From NCBI RefSeq assembly GCF_000003815.2, contig NC_049983.1:21183282-21210033 (forward strand): DNA of 26,752 nt. The letters are read 5' to 3'. The notes under the pieces are model-generated. The model worked only from the letters and a program-made list of their open reading frames with translations. It ran no database searches and had not been told where the DNA came from. This DNA comes from Branchiostoma floridae. Taxonomy: Eukaryota; Chordata; Leptocardii; Amphioxiformes; Branchiostomatidae. Positions 1 through 9,567 of this stretch are shown piece by piece; the first letter of the stretch is position 1; each line of letters opens with the position of its first letter. The translations under genes were made by a program, and so were the position numbers.

Positions 1-204
1 TGGCAGGTGGGCAAACACAGTTGCCTGCAGCAGCTTGGGGGACTGGGGGCTGGTTCTAGAGGGGGTGGGGGGAGGCGGGGGGAGAGGGGGTGGCTCAGGG
101 GGCTCCTCGTGAGGGGGTGAGTCACGACCATTACTCATGCGATCCAGGAGTTCTTGCTCGCGCGCCTGAAGCTCGTCCAACTTGCTGGTCAGTTCTTCAT
201 ATTC
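1..204 (-). CDS. BRAF: RAF (B-Raf type) kinase, coding exon 3 (partial, runs off left edge)
   Basis: 68 codons from an acceptor CTCCAG|GAA (AG at 206-205) to the window edge. It begins EYEELTSKLD ELQAREQELL, matching the B-Raf EYTSKLDALQ/REQQLL segment directly after PPSIY(L/I)E. A proline-rich linker follows (PPEPPP, LPPPPPTPS), where vertebrate B-Raf has a serine-rich stretch. It ends SPKLLQATVF AHLP, the first beta strand of the RAS-binding domain (vertebrate form SPQKPIVRVFLP). The exon is cut by the window edge: the remaining RBD, C1 domain and kinase domain must lie further left. The proline codons make the plus strand extremely G-rich at 61-119. Confidence 0.93.
61..119 (+). other. G-rich tract with G-quadruplex potential inside RAF exon 3
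   Basis: The plus strand carries runs of 5, 6, 2, 6, 5 and 5 guanines separated by 1-7 bases. This fits intramolecular G-quadruplex patterns. It is the template-strand image of the proline-rich linker codons (mostly CCC and CCT) in RAF exon 3. Confidence 0.5.
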
Positions 205-497
205 CTGGAGTAAAACGAACAAACAAAGGCTCAAACAAACAAACAAACAGTCATGGATGGTCTTAAGGTCAACAGATTTTTCCCAAAGTATGTACATTAA
301 GATATCTGAACAAGCAATTTGCTTTGAAATAACTACATGGAACTTTTTTAAGATCTTTTTCAGTTAGCAGGTTTTTACGCTAAATAGAAAAGATACTTGA
401 TAGATTCTAGAAAATACAATTATAATTCATATTGCAAGAAAATATATGCAGAAAGGCAGAGTAAAGAAATCTGTATCATTTACAAAAGTCACAAATT

Positions 498-630
498 ACT
501 TCAAAGAAATCCTACTGCTAACATTAAATATGAATGCATGTCACTTCAAAAGAATACCCTGATGACTTTAAAGAAATCCCACTGCTAACATTACATATGA
601 ATGCATGTCACTTCAAAAGAATACCCTGAG
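498..630. repeat. 67-bp tandem duplication in RAF intron 2
   Basis: Two nearly identical head-to-tail units, 498-564 and 565-630, offset by exactly 67 bases (shared core actgctaacatta ... gaatgcatgtcacttcaaaa). Only a few substitutions separate them, so the duplication is recent. Confidence 0.9.
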
Positions 631-829
631 ATCAAACCAAAGTTCATTAAATGGCTTCTACTTACCAGTATATTGGGAATATGACGTTCTGGAAGTACCA
701 ACCAAACAAGTCTCTAGGCATCTTTCATTTCTGTGCTCTTATGGTGTTTAAGTACACAAAATTTCCCACTTGAATTTTGTTTACAATAATTATGAATGCT
801 GGCTTGTGAATACAAAGAACAATGTTTCT

Positions 830-1054
830 GACGTGCATAGTCCAGTGGTTAGGAACCATGCCCCCTGGAACAAGAGGTTGGGAGTTTGAATCCCTGCTGT
901 GTCGCTCACCTGAAATTTGCACTCTACTGGAAAGGGTCGCAGTCCTTTAAAAAGAAGGGACATTGAGCAGTGGTCCATTGCTCATTGTACTTTGTAGTTG
1001 TCAAAAAGAGCTAGGGGAAGAGTTTCCCTGGTACAATGAACCTGTAGATACTGA
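830..1054 (+). mobile_element. tRNA-derived SINE candidate
   Basis: A tRNA-like head lies at about 833-905. An A-box-like TAGTCCAGTGG at 838-848 fits TRGYNNARNNG. About 36 bases on, a B-box-like GTTTGAATC at 884-892 has one mismatch to GWTCRANNC. The stretch between them does not fold into a proper tRNA, so a functional tRNA is unlikely. An unrelated body follows to about 1054. This is the layout of a tRNA-derived SINE; the 3' boundary is a guess and no target-site duplication was confirmed. Confidence 0.5.
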
Positions 1055-1137
1055 AGAGCGCCTTTCTCATCTGTCACGTCCAAACAGCCCCTGACTTACT
1101 GTGGGAAAATACTCCAAGCAGAGGTTTGGCTCTGGCC

Positions 1138-1251
1138 GTTTTTTTAAGCATTTTAGTGGGCTTTCTTTTCTGTACCGTTTTCTTAATGTCTCGTGGCTGA
1201 AGAAAACGGTACAAAATAGAAAGCCTTATAAAAAAACAATGCTTGGAAAAA
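1138..1251 (-). repeat. Long imperfect inverted repeat (hairpin) beside RAF exon 2
   Basis: Arms 1159-1184 and 1200-1225 are 26 bases each and pair with only two mismatches around a 15-base loop. Pairing extends outwards through AAGCATT (1146-1152) with AATGCTT (1238-1244) and a flanking T-run/A-run. The hairpin starts about 80 bases past the donor of RAF exon 2, inside intron 2. The size suits a pre-miRNA-like foldback or a small palindromic MITE remnant; no TA-flanked terminal repeat was seen. Confidence 0.7.
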
Positions 1252-1334
1252 CTTCTGTTTGAAGAGTAGTGATACAACAAGATACAAGAGAATAAGTAAT
1301 ACAACATTGGCTACTGAAAGTGTAGGATGCTGAC

Positions 1335-1436
1335 CTCTATGTAGATTGACGGTGGTTTCTGCAGGTCTGCAAAGCGAGCATTGAGAGCCTCCAGGTTCTG
1401 CCGGGTCAGGTTGATGACCTTCCGCACATTCTGAAC
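1335..1436 (-). CDS. BRAF: RAF (B-Raf type) kinase, coding exon 2 (B-Raf-specific region)
   Basis: 34 codons, phase 0 at both ends, from an acceptor CTACAG|GTT (AG at 1438-1437) to a donor GAG|GTCAGC (1334-1333). It reads VQNVRKVINL TRQNLEALNA RFADLQKPPS IYIE. This matches the N-terminal segment of vertebrate B-Raf that ends in a PPSIYLE motif, the B-Raf-specific (BRS) region that contacts KSR during heterodimer activation. As I recall, human BRAF exon 2 is also 102 nt and ends after the equivalent glutamate, so length and phase appear conserved. This is strong evidence for orthology to the single B-Raf-like RAF of invertebrates. Function is inferred from the family; the kinase domain is not in the window. 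Confidence 0.92.
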
Positions 1437-2444
1437 CTGTAGTCAGTCCAAACAACAAGCAACATTTACATTCATATAATAGGCAACTGACAGAAGGAAA
1501 CAGTTAGCAGCACATTTTTGACTTGATGTATATGTCATCTCTATCTACATACTTCATATATGTACCTTGTTGATCAGTTTGGTTTGTATAAAAGGTCTTA
1601 TCTTCTCTAATTCAAAAAGGTATAACTTATCTAATTCTTTCCACATTGTTGGCACCCTTCCATCTTGAGAGATGATGGTAGCACTCTTTTCATGTACATA
1701 AACACAAAAGAAGGATTTATTTGGAGCTCTTCTGACAAATCAGACAACACTGATACTGACTAGACCATTCAATAAGAGACATTGCTAATGCGCAACTTCT
1801 AAATGAGGAAGCATGATGGTACGCAAAAGTGCAAGAGTTGCAGGTATGCACTGTACCACAAAGGTACAGTCCACTGCTGGAACATGATTCCTATATTGGG
1901 CTTTAAAAGTGATATAATGATAGCCACCTAGTACTGTATGACAAAAGACACCATAATTTTCCAGACAGCTGAGAACCTTACACACACAGACTGGTGGTAG
2001 GACAGGATCATCCCATGGAAAGACAGAGCTGGAAACGTTCCCATGACACAAGGAATCTATCTCAGTGTTGGCCCTATTCAGTACCCACAATGCCAGTGGG
2101 CGAGGGACCAGGTTTGGGCCATTTTCCCAGGAATTCCTCCCTCACAACAAAGGGCCTTCCTAAATCTTGTCTAAATCAATCAACATCAACAAGTTTTATC
2201 AGTCACGGTCTGCCAAATCAGTCCTTCCAAAAAGTACAAACGTTTTATGAAAAAGTTAAGACTGTCCAAATCTGTTCTTTTGGGGCTGGAAAAGATCTGT
2301 TTTGGTGGGGATAGGTTGGAATCAATGATTCAAAAACCTTTTGTGGGTTACAAAATAAGCATTTATAACTGTCTACAAGATTAGGATAAGGGAATTTGAC
2401 ATCGTTGATGTTGGTTTATTTGTTGGCAGTTTTAATATATGAAA

Positions 2445-2642
2445 GGGTCAGGCTGGGACAGGGATGGGCTATATCAAATGTTTGTTTCCTGAGTGTACGA
2501 AATGGGGTCGGGTACATCTCCTATGTGAAATTTACATACTGATGGGTCATGTTAGGACAACGATGGGCTACACTAGATTTTCCTTTCCTGAGTGTACCAA
2601 ATGGGGTGAGGTATGTCTCCGATGTGGCACCTTTCCAGCACC
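2445..2642 (+). repeat. 99-bp diverged tandem repeat (two units)
   Basis: Units 2445-2543 and 2544-2642 align at a constant 99-base offset (gggtca, then atgggcta, then cctgagtgtac-aaatgggg, then gtctcc-atgtg). As 99 is a multiple of three, one frame stays open across both units (2464-2721). It repeats a 33-residue motif with the core FPECTKWG. The location inside RAF intron 1 and the lack of splice context favour a minisatellite rather than a coding repeat. Confidence 0.8.
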
Positions 2643-3473
2643 GCATCCAGCATCCAGAAAGGTGTTACCGAACACCTTGAATTGCCTTAAACCAAGGTCA
2701 ACATTCAGTTTGGACACTTGACCACACTCAAGATTGAGTCAAGAATGATTCATAAAGGCTAAACCAAATGAGTTTGAGCCCTACTGCGCTTCAAAAGTGC
2801 CTTCCTCAGTTGCTGAGAACGGAACGGCATGGCAATCTTTTTATCCAGCCGCCACAAACATGCACATGCAGTAGCCAACCTTTCACAACCCGGCGGCACA
2901 GAGAAACGCTCTGCTGTGACATTGATGACCTGGCATTCTTAGAAAATGTGACAGGCTGGCATCTATTCAGTTGTGGGACCACCAAGAAGACCCAGCCTCT
3001 CCTGCCAAATGCAGAACCCCCACAAAAACTCCTGGTGAGGATTTGTGAGGCTTCCCACAGGCTTGAGAGACACAGCGGCGCGGTGGAACAATGGACACAC
3101 ATTTACATGGTCACAATGTCTGAGCTACTGTTCCTGAGACTTGTCTTGTAGTGCTGAGACTAAAAAAAACAGCCTTCAACTTTACCTACTGTAACCCGCT
3201 AAGACCTCTCAGAAGCTGTGAGTTAGGATATACGATAGACCATTTCAATTTTGCAAAATGACATGCAATGCCTGTAAAATTCCTCTTGTATTCAATATTC
3301 ATATAATCAAAAGTTAGTTTGGATGAAATACTTCTGATTATACAAATCACTTTCACATCTACATAATCTTTACTTGGTTGTGTACATCTTTAACTAGCTT
3401 AAACAGGTCATAATAGTGACAATCCAATTATTTACTAGATGGATTGAGAAGAATTATGACACTTTCACATTAT

Positions 3474-3502
3474 TTATGCAAATAAGGGACTTATTTGCAT
3501 AA
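3474..3502. promoter_or_regulatory. Perfect 13-bp palindrome carrying two inverted octamer (ATGCAAAT) sites
   Basis: TTATGCAAATAAG (3474-3486), a 3-base spacer, then its exact reverse complement (3490-3502). Each arm contains the POU/Oct octamer ATGCAAAT. Such an arrangement could bind a POU-factor dimer, which would make this a candidate enhancer element in RAF intron 1. It may also be a chance AT-rich hairpin. Confidence 0.45.
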
Positions 3503-3639
3503 TTGGTATCTGCTAATCTTGCCACCGCCTTTAACAGCATTATGTTACAAATACAACTTACAAGTTTTTGAGTCCTATAACGGAAAACACAGTAATGTGT
3601 ATATAGATTTTCCTCATTAGATCTGCAAATTATGTCTTA

Positions 3640-4112
3640 ATTTCGATAATTTGCACCTCATTGTGTACATCTCTGCCAAAGACAATAGCATACTAAATAT
3701 GACAAATCCGTTGTTGCTATGTTCCGTTATGCTCCTTGGAAGACTTGGTTGGACAAAAACATCCTTGCAGTTCCAGAGCAAGGTGCTAGGGAGGCAAAAC
3801 ATACATTGCTTCTTCCTTACATTACAAGCTATCTGTTACCAAAAAATCAAAACCATAGCATTTCCAGATCAAAAGATACCAGAAACATTCTGGTGTAGTA
3901 CCAAAGTCACAAACTAGGGGGCCAAAATTGACCTTGAGCTACGTCTTCCCAACACCTACCTACATACCAAATATTATTGCAATCCGTCAAGAGGTTCTTG
4001 AGTTATGCTGACTACAAAATCCAGAAATACAAACACACACACAGACACACACACAGACACACACACAGACACACCCAAAGCAATGTCTCCATTTTCATGG
4101 AGATAACAAGCG
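3640..4112 (+). mobile_element. Interspersed repeat with (ACACAC-AG)n tract, unclassified
   Basis: The 3' part reads like a familiar invertebrate interspersed repeat. Segments such as ccaaaattgaccttgagct, ctacataccaaatattat and ttcttgagttatgctgac run into a CA/GACA microsatellite (4029-4074). It ends with a short hairpin, TCTCC-attttcat-GGAGA (4086-4103). I recognise the pattern (argument-to-microsatellite-to-small-hairpin end) from many marine invertebrate genomes but cannot assign a class. The left boundary is uncertain. Confidence 0.45.
4029..4074 (+). repeat. CA-rich microsatellite with 12-bp GACA-type units
   Basis: Alternating CACACA with regularly placed CAGA, giving a compound 12-base unit repeated about three to four times. 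Confidence 0.95.
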
Positions 4113-4387
4113 AATTTTGCTTAAATAGGTATCTAAAAATACTCCATATCAGTATATCCTGTGCTAGTGGCCACCTGAGTTGAAAGAAGTTATCTGATTG
4201 GTCGTTCATCATGGTGTGGTGTATCGTGAGGCGAGGACTTTGAATGGTTGTTTTACGTCTGACAGGTCCTGATGGTGATCACAAAATTGACCAAACAAGA
4301 CGAGAGAGGATCTGACGCCGAGCCAAGGTCAAGGCAAAAGTGGCCTGAAATACCTGCAAGTGTGGGATGAGCAATGTTTGTTTGGTT

Positions 4388-4487
4388 NNNNNNNNNNNNN
4401 NNNNNNNNNNNNNNNNNNNNNNNNNNNNNNNNNNNNNNNNNNNNNNNNNNNNNNNNNNNNNNNNNNNNNNNNNNNNNNNNNNNNNNN
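4388..4487. other. Assembly gap of 100 N
   Basis: Exactly 100 unknown bases, the conventional size for a gap of unknown length. It lies in RAF intron 1, so the intron length of 7005 bases is not reliable. Confidence 0.99.
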
Positions 4488-4956
4488 CAATCCTGGCATG
4501 TTCTTAAAGGACTGTATTGTAAGAAAAGGTTCTATATGGATATATATGGAGTTTGGCACTTGGTTGCATGGTCTTTTGTAGTCTAAGTTTATATTTTCTA
4601 ATACATTGTGTAAAGCTAAAACATATACATACATTGTACATGTAATAGTTTATTACATGAATTAATTCTTGGTCAGATGTCGGCCACTTCAACAACCATA
4701 TCATTATCATCCTTCTTTTCTAAGAACTTAAAACAGAGCTGATAGACTTTCAACCTTTTGTTTGGGAAGGCTATGCAAATTTCATTATTGCATTATAATT
4801 CATATCCCTCTTTTCTATATCCAAACTCAAGATAGACTTCTTTCAAAGACAGTCATATAGGTACTTTACATTCTTATCCCATTTAATGATTAGACAAAAA
4901 TAATAACACTGAGGACGTAGTATATATGTCAATGCCATATATTATGAAATACAAAT

Positions 4957-5012
4957 GCACACGCACGCACACACACACACAAACATCCATACATACACAC
5001 ACACACATATAG
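4957..5012 (+). repeat. (CA)n microsatellite
   Basis: Imperfect CA repeats interrupted by cgcacg and aaacatccatacat. No other signal nearby. Confidence 0.9.
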
Positions 5013-7526
5013 ACAAGCAAAAACAAAACTGTATTGCCTTAGATAAAATAATAATGACAAGATACAGTCATATATACTAATTGTTACTATACACTAACTT
5101 GTTCAGCCTACATCTTACATGCATTACAGGATGCAGTGATTTAAATGTTGGGTAGACCATTAGGTGTTGAACAATAGTAGGCGAGGCACATTAAAAATCA
5201 TTTGGGGAAGCCCAACAGACAACTCTGGCCTGACGTTGTCATGTCCTGCTTTGCATAAAACATCACATTTGTAAATCCGTGAGGGAACTGGTGTTTAAGG
5301 GCAAGGTCAGAGATTTGTATACTAGTAGTACGTATGTAAATGAGCCAGCTGGGGTTGGTAGCACTCTCCAGCGCTGTCTTTACTACAAGGTTTATGTATT
5401 TTGGTTCATACATGGTAAAAAAATACAGCTAAGGTGAAATGCAGCAAGCTGATTCAATAGATTGGGGGGGAAAATCTGGATGATACAAAACTGCAAAAGA
5501 AAAGGAGCATGTTTATGCATGTGCATGTACATTATACATGTACCTACATGCAGGGTTTATAACTATATAATAATGGTATTGTCCAAAAGATGCTGTATTG
5601 TACTTTGGTCCAGCTACAATAAACTCATTACATACAGAACTATTCACACACCATGAATCATCATAAGTTAGTAGAAGTTAGGGTTAATGTTGAACTTGAA
5701 ATATTGCATATCTTTATTAAAACCAATCATTGCCTGGATAACACTTCCGAGCTGCCATGATTTCCACACCCAGACTGTGGGACAAACAAATAGTTGCTGC
5801 TCCTATCCAAACCAGGCCCACAGCACATAGGAAAACAAATTAAGTCTACTACCGGTAGAACTACCACCTGCAAGGCAACATGTCCTGAAGGAACAACTCC
5901 AGTGTTCCTTGAAGTATTTCTCAAAGTGGATAATGAAGACTAATATTATTCTTTTACTTTTGCAGGATTTCTGAGACTTGGAAACGCTTGGTCACACAAG
6001 TACTACATTCTCTGGTTACTCACGCTGACTCACAGTTGGGTGACACATACATGTAAATATAATGTTTTGAGACAGCGCTTGCCCCCCTCCCACCCCATCT
6101 CGACCTCTACAACACAACCAAGGCACGAGATGGGCACTGTACATGTACATGTAGCCAATTACAACCTAGAAATAATCATCATCACTCTATAACAAGAGCT
6201 ATAAGAGGCATGGACGGTTTTGTAGCACTATTTCTGCACCTTCAATGCCTCAAAATAAACTGTTGGCTATTTGTGGCAAGCTATTTGTAAATCCCATGAC
6301 CTAAGGGTGAACTTAGCATGTGTGGAATAACTGAACACAGAAGGCCTCTAAACTGTCTTGGCAATCAAAAGTAAATTGAGAAACTCGGGTTTCCCCTTCC
6401 ATTAACAAAGAATGGCTGCCTGTAATACCTGAGATTCAAAAGTTGGTGGTTGAAGGCTTTATCAATAGTAGAGCATTTAAAACTTGACAAAAAGGATCAT
6501 ATTTACAGTTTTAGATATACATCAAACATGGTTGAAGTCATCAAGTATTTCTATGATCCTAAGACAGTTATTTTGCCAGTAAGCCCTTATGGCTGAATTG
6601 TAATGTCCTTGATGCAACTATGCAACAATCTTATGTAACTTTACATATGAATATCCATACTACTACATATACATGAGGATATAAAACCTTATATGAACCT
6701 TACAAGTTACAATCACATGTGCCTCCGCATGGCAAATGTCTGTTACCAAGATTTGTCCAAACTTGGACTGTATTGATCCAGTTGGATACCTGACATATGA
6801 TTAGGAGACAGCTTTACCACTACTTGCATTTTAATGAATGTTTCTCTTTTTTCCTACATCTTAAATTTCAAGTCTTCCTACCCATGTTTCCAATGTATTT
6901 GAGGTAGCTCTTTTGAAAAGAAACCCCTTTCTCAGGCTTGTGCGCTTCAAGGTCCAACAAGGTATTTCAAAGAGTAAGACTAAGAACAGGAAAAGGGCCA
7001 AAAAAGACAGAACTGCCCCAACAAAATCTATTTCATCTGTTTTTAGTATCAAAGTGTGCCTCAAATTTCAAACCCTGTGTTTTCATAGCATTTTAGAGAC
7101 AAAAAAATGCATGACTTTTTCTATTGTCTACTTAAGTATAATACTTTTTTGTAATAGGATTTAACAAAAATACACTTACTATCTATTCCTCTTTACTACT
7201 CTGCAGTTCAAATACAAGTTAGCAGCCAACTAATTATAAAAAAAATACTTGATAGGTCTTGAAACCCACCTTTTTTTTAAGTGTAAATAGCTCACGGCCT
7301 GTCTGAAATAATGAGCAAGTGACATTTATACTATAGTTCTAAGAAGAATCTCAACAGCTAAAAGAACTTTACGAGCTACTTCAAACAGGTAAATCTGACC
7401 CCGTTTTATTAAGCATCACAATTTGAAGACTGCTAATGCATAAAGGCTGTATTCTATGACATCATCAAGTAAATACGTAGTTTCAAGATTTTCAAGACCT
7501 CCCTCTGTCATATGTTCGTATCCTTA
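5013..7526. other. RAF intron 1 segment without recognised features
   Basis: AT-rich, with scattered short ORFs on both strands that lack splice-site support or protein-like composition. Small palindromes such as the acatgtac cluster at 5520-5545 and 6138-6155 were seen, but no gene, RNA or clear transposon. Confidence 0.6.
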
Positions 7527-7576
7527 TAATACATTGAAATAAGTTTCAGTCTAATACATTGAAATAAGTTTCAGTC
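7527..7576 (+). repeat. 25-bp perfect tandem duplication
   Basis: Two identical consecutive 25-base units (7527-7551 and 7552-7576, core acattgaaataagtttcag). Likely replication slippage in RAF intron 1. Confidence 0.9.
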
Positions 7577-8441
7577 TATCATGTTTTAAAACGGACATGC
7601 CTCAGGACCCAGAGTCATATGGTTACCATTGCATTGAGAGGTGCCAAATCTGGAATCAGGTAAAAGGTTAACCTTGCAGTTGCACCTGTCTTTCTACTTG
7701 CAGTTGCACTTCTGTTTCTATAAAATTTTTAGATTTTTGACACATTGTTTGAATGAATGTTTTGTTTGAATATCATTTGCTATACAGGACTAGACAAAAA
7801 GCAATGCGAAGGGAAAATGCCCAAGGCAGAAACAATACAGGCTTAGATCTTAGATTCAACAGACAGAAGCTGTGTTACTGTTAATGTCTAACTGTTGTCA
7901 CAATCAGTTATTAAGCAAGACGTGTCATTTACGCTTCCTTCTTGATAGGATGTTAGGGGGATTATATATATACAAACTCTTGTGTTTTGAACATAAGCTA
8001 AATTTACGGGTGATTAGCCACCTTAAGTCTTGATGAGCTTGTTTTACGCTATCTACTTGCTTGAAGGAATGACTTTTGACGTGAAGTAATAGTCTATACA
8101 TTTGAGACAAGATAGTAAAAAAAATATCGCCCCTTTTGTCATATCGTCGCTAGAATTAAATCCTGCCTTTCAGTGAGCAATAGATAGTCTTATCAAATGT
8201 TCACCACGATGTTATGGTCAAGCGTTCAACAAGAAACAACAGGCTACAAGACCCTGTCATCCCGGGTTTGACGTCCAACACAAAAATTATGAGAACTCGT
8301 TTCTACCAGGGCTTGGAACAGTAACAAGGGACACAACAACCTCCGATGACAGCTGGACTCCGTGCGTCTAAACCGGCTCTCGGTGTAAGATATTTCTATT
8401 CAAAAGGCTTCTTAGAGTCCCTGGGGGAGAAAGGAGCTCAC

Positions 8442-8525
8442 CTCGTCCATGATTTCTTCGTCCTGGTGGCCCTGGAGGTTGGGATCCGAGCCGTAGACTG
8501 TCACCCCAGGCACTGCCACCGCCAT
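8442..8525 (-). CDS. BRAF: RAF (B-Raf type) kinase, coding exon 1
   Basis: First coding exon of a RAF serine/threonine kinase, the RAS-activated MAP3K that phosphorylates MEK. It reads 28 codons from ATG at 8525 (MAVAVPGVTV ... EEIMDE) and ends in phase 0 at a GAG|GTGAGC donor (8441-8440). The identification rests on the two downstream exons, which match the B-Raf-specific region; this exon alone is a variable N-terminus, as in other RAFs. The start context AAT-ATG-G (A at -3, G at +4) is good. An in-frame upstream ATG at 8558 would add 11 residues (MNHVTSRRGSN), so the true start is not settled. The exon is more GC-rich than its surroundings. The first intron runs 7 kb to the next exon (1436). 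Confidence 0.8.
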
Positions 8526-8544
8526 ATTGGATCCACGGCGTGAT

Positions 8545-8558
8545 GTCACGTGATTCAT
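8545..8558 (-). promoter_or_regulatory. CACGTG E-box palindrome overlapping alternative RAF start
   Basis: The 8-bp palindrome TCACGTGA lies at 8545-8552, just upstream of the RAF ATG (8525) and overlapping the codons after the alternative in-frame ATG at 8558. CACGTG is the core recognised by bHLH-ZIP factors (USF, MYC/MAX, MITF/TFE). The extended form GTCACGTGAT resembles the lysosomal CLEAR site in one half. It could be a proximal promoter or 5'UTR element; binding is inferred from sequence only. Confidence 0.35.
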
Positions 8559-9008
8559 TCCAGGCGAGTCCAATCAAACGGTGGGTATGATTAGAAAAGT
8601 CGCTCCAAAATGATGTAAAATCTAAAAGTCCTAAAATACTTATGAAATCATTTAATATGAGTATTTTGACTTTTAAATAGGTATCTTCATCAGAAATCTC
8701 TACCATATGCTATGTATTCATAAAGGAGCACTACTGTAAAACTATGATATTCCGCTTGAACTTTTTAGATGTTGAAGGCGACGTTTTCCTTTCATTTGGG
8801 CCGGGAGTCATTTTTTTTAACGATTTTAAAGATCTTCGGTGAAAAAATGTGCGGATCTCAGCCAAAAAGCTTTAAGAAGTTAATGAAAATAAGTAATAGG
8901 CACACCTTTAAAAAAAGTAAAAATAGATGTGACCTAACTTTTTTTCTAGAGGGGCCCGCCCACTTGATATCCTGCCAGATATTTCCCTAGAAAAACGGCA
9001 ACATAAAC

Positions 9009-9224
9009 ATGCAAAAGGTGCTTCCGTCAACATCCCTGGTGGTGGCTGACGTCATCAAAACCGCGGAAAGCAACCACATCGGGAAGGAACCAAACCAGGC
9101 TTTTTATTTGCAGACGCACAACTTACGTCAACCTTTCATCAGCAAAGGGGAAATGATTTGCGCAATCCCCCTCTGTGCAGAGGAAATCGCGAGGAAAACG
9201 TTCGGCTTCCCCGTGAAGCTTTAA
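9009..9224 (+). CDS. Unidentified 71-residue ORF, possible exon or small gene
   Basis: ATG at 9009 (A at -3) reads 71 codons to TAA at 9224. It contains protein-like segments SLVVADVIKT, NQAFYLQTHN LRQPFISKGE and MICAIPLCAEE. The spacing of hydrophobics, an arginine and G-[DE]-x-[IL]-C faintly resembles the N-domain segment of the peroxisomal AAA ATPase PEX6 (form FQIPR..xxGDVLC). That is a weak by-eye match. An in-frame TAG (8988-8990) sits just upstream in a plausible acceptor (atatttccctag), so this may be an exon rather than a whole gene; a possible donor gtgaag follows FGFP near the end. An AATAAA at 9857-9862 supports plus-strand transcription. It is divergent to RAF with 483 bp between start codons. 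A non-coding alternative is possible. Confidence 0.4.
   Translation: MQKVLPSTSLVVADVIKTAESNHIGKEPNQAFYLQTHNLRQPFISKGEMICAIPLCAEEIARKTFGFPVKL
9047..9054. promoter_or_regulatory. Perfect CRE palindrome TGACGTCA
   Basis: Full consensus cAMP-response element, about 520 bases upstream of the RAF start and inside the 9009-9224 ORF. CREB/ATF binding is inferred from the motif alone, and the constraint could equally be on codons. Confidence 0.35.
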
Positions 9225-9567
9225 CGTTAGAAGTCTACCTGAATTTGTGTATCCTGACAAGGGCAAAAGATCTTTGACAAAAACATCTAGTTTTTAGCGC
9301 AACAGTAAACTTGAAAAAATTGCAGCTTGCCGTTACGAGGCTTGTGTTGTTTTTTCTGGTCTAATTACAGGTTGTTATTTTTTTCTATACTTGTCACTGA
9401 CATTGTCTCATTAACGTGGCATTGAATCTCGTGTTTCTGGTTACGCCTACTCATTCCGGATATAAGACATATAAACATTATGCTCACCTGTTACCATTAT
9501 GCGTGGATATCGGGTATCAACTGGGAACGTTAACTGACATAACAGTTTGGACCCCTAGCCATTGAAG

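Noticed and set aside
833-905. Functional tRNA gene
   Set aside because: A and B boxes are present but the cloverleaf stems do not pair, so a SINE head is the better reading.
2768-3151. 127-codon plus-strand ORF in RAF intron 1
   Set aside because: Overlaps an equally long minus-strand frame, contains no recognisable domain, and is more likely repeat-derived.
4262-4366. Open frame VLMVITKLTK ... beside the assembly gap
   Set aside because: Ends without a good donor, runs close to the gap, and shows no recognisable homology.
8769-8990. 73-codon ORF in frame with the 9009 ORF, separated by one TAG
   Set aside because: Lysine- and phenylalanine-rich AT sequence without protein-like pattern; stop read-through was considered but has no support.
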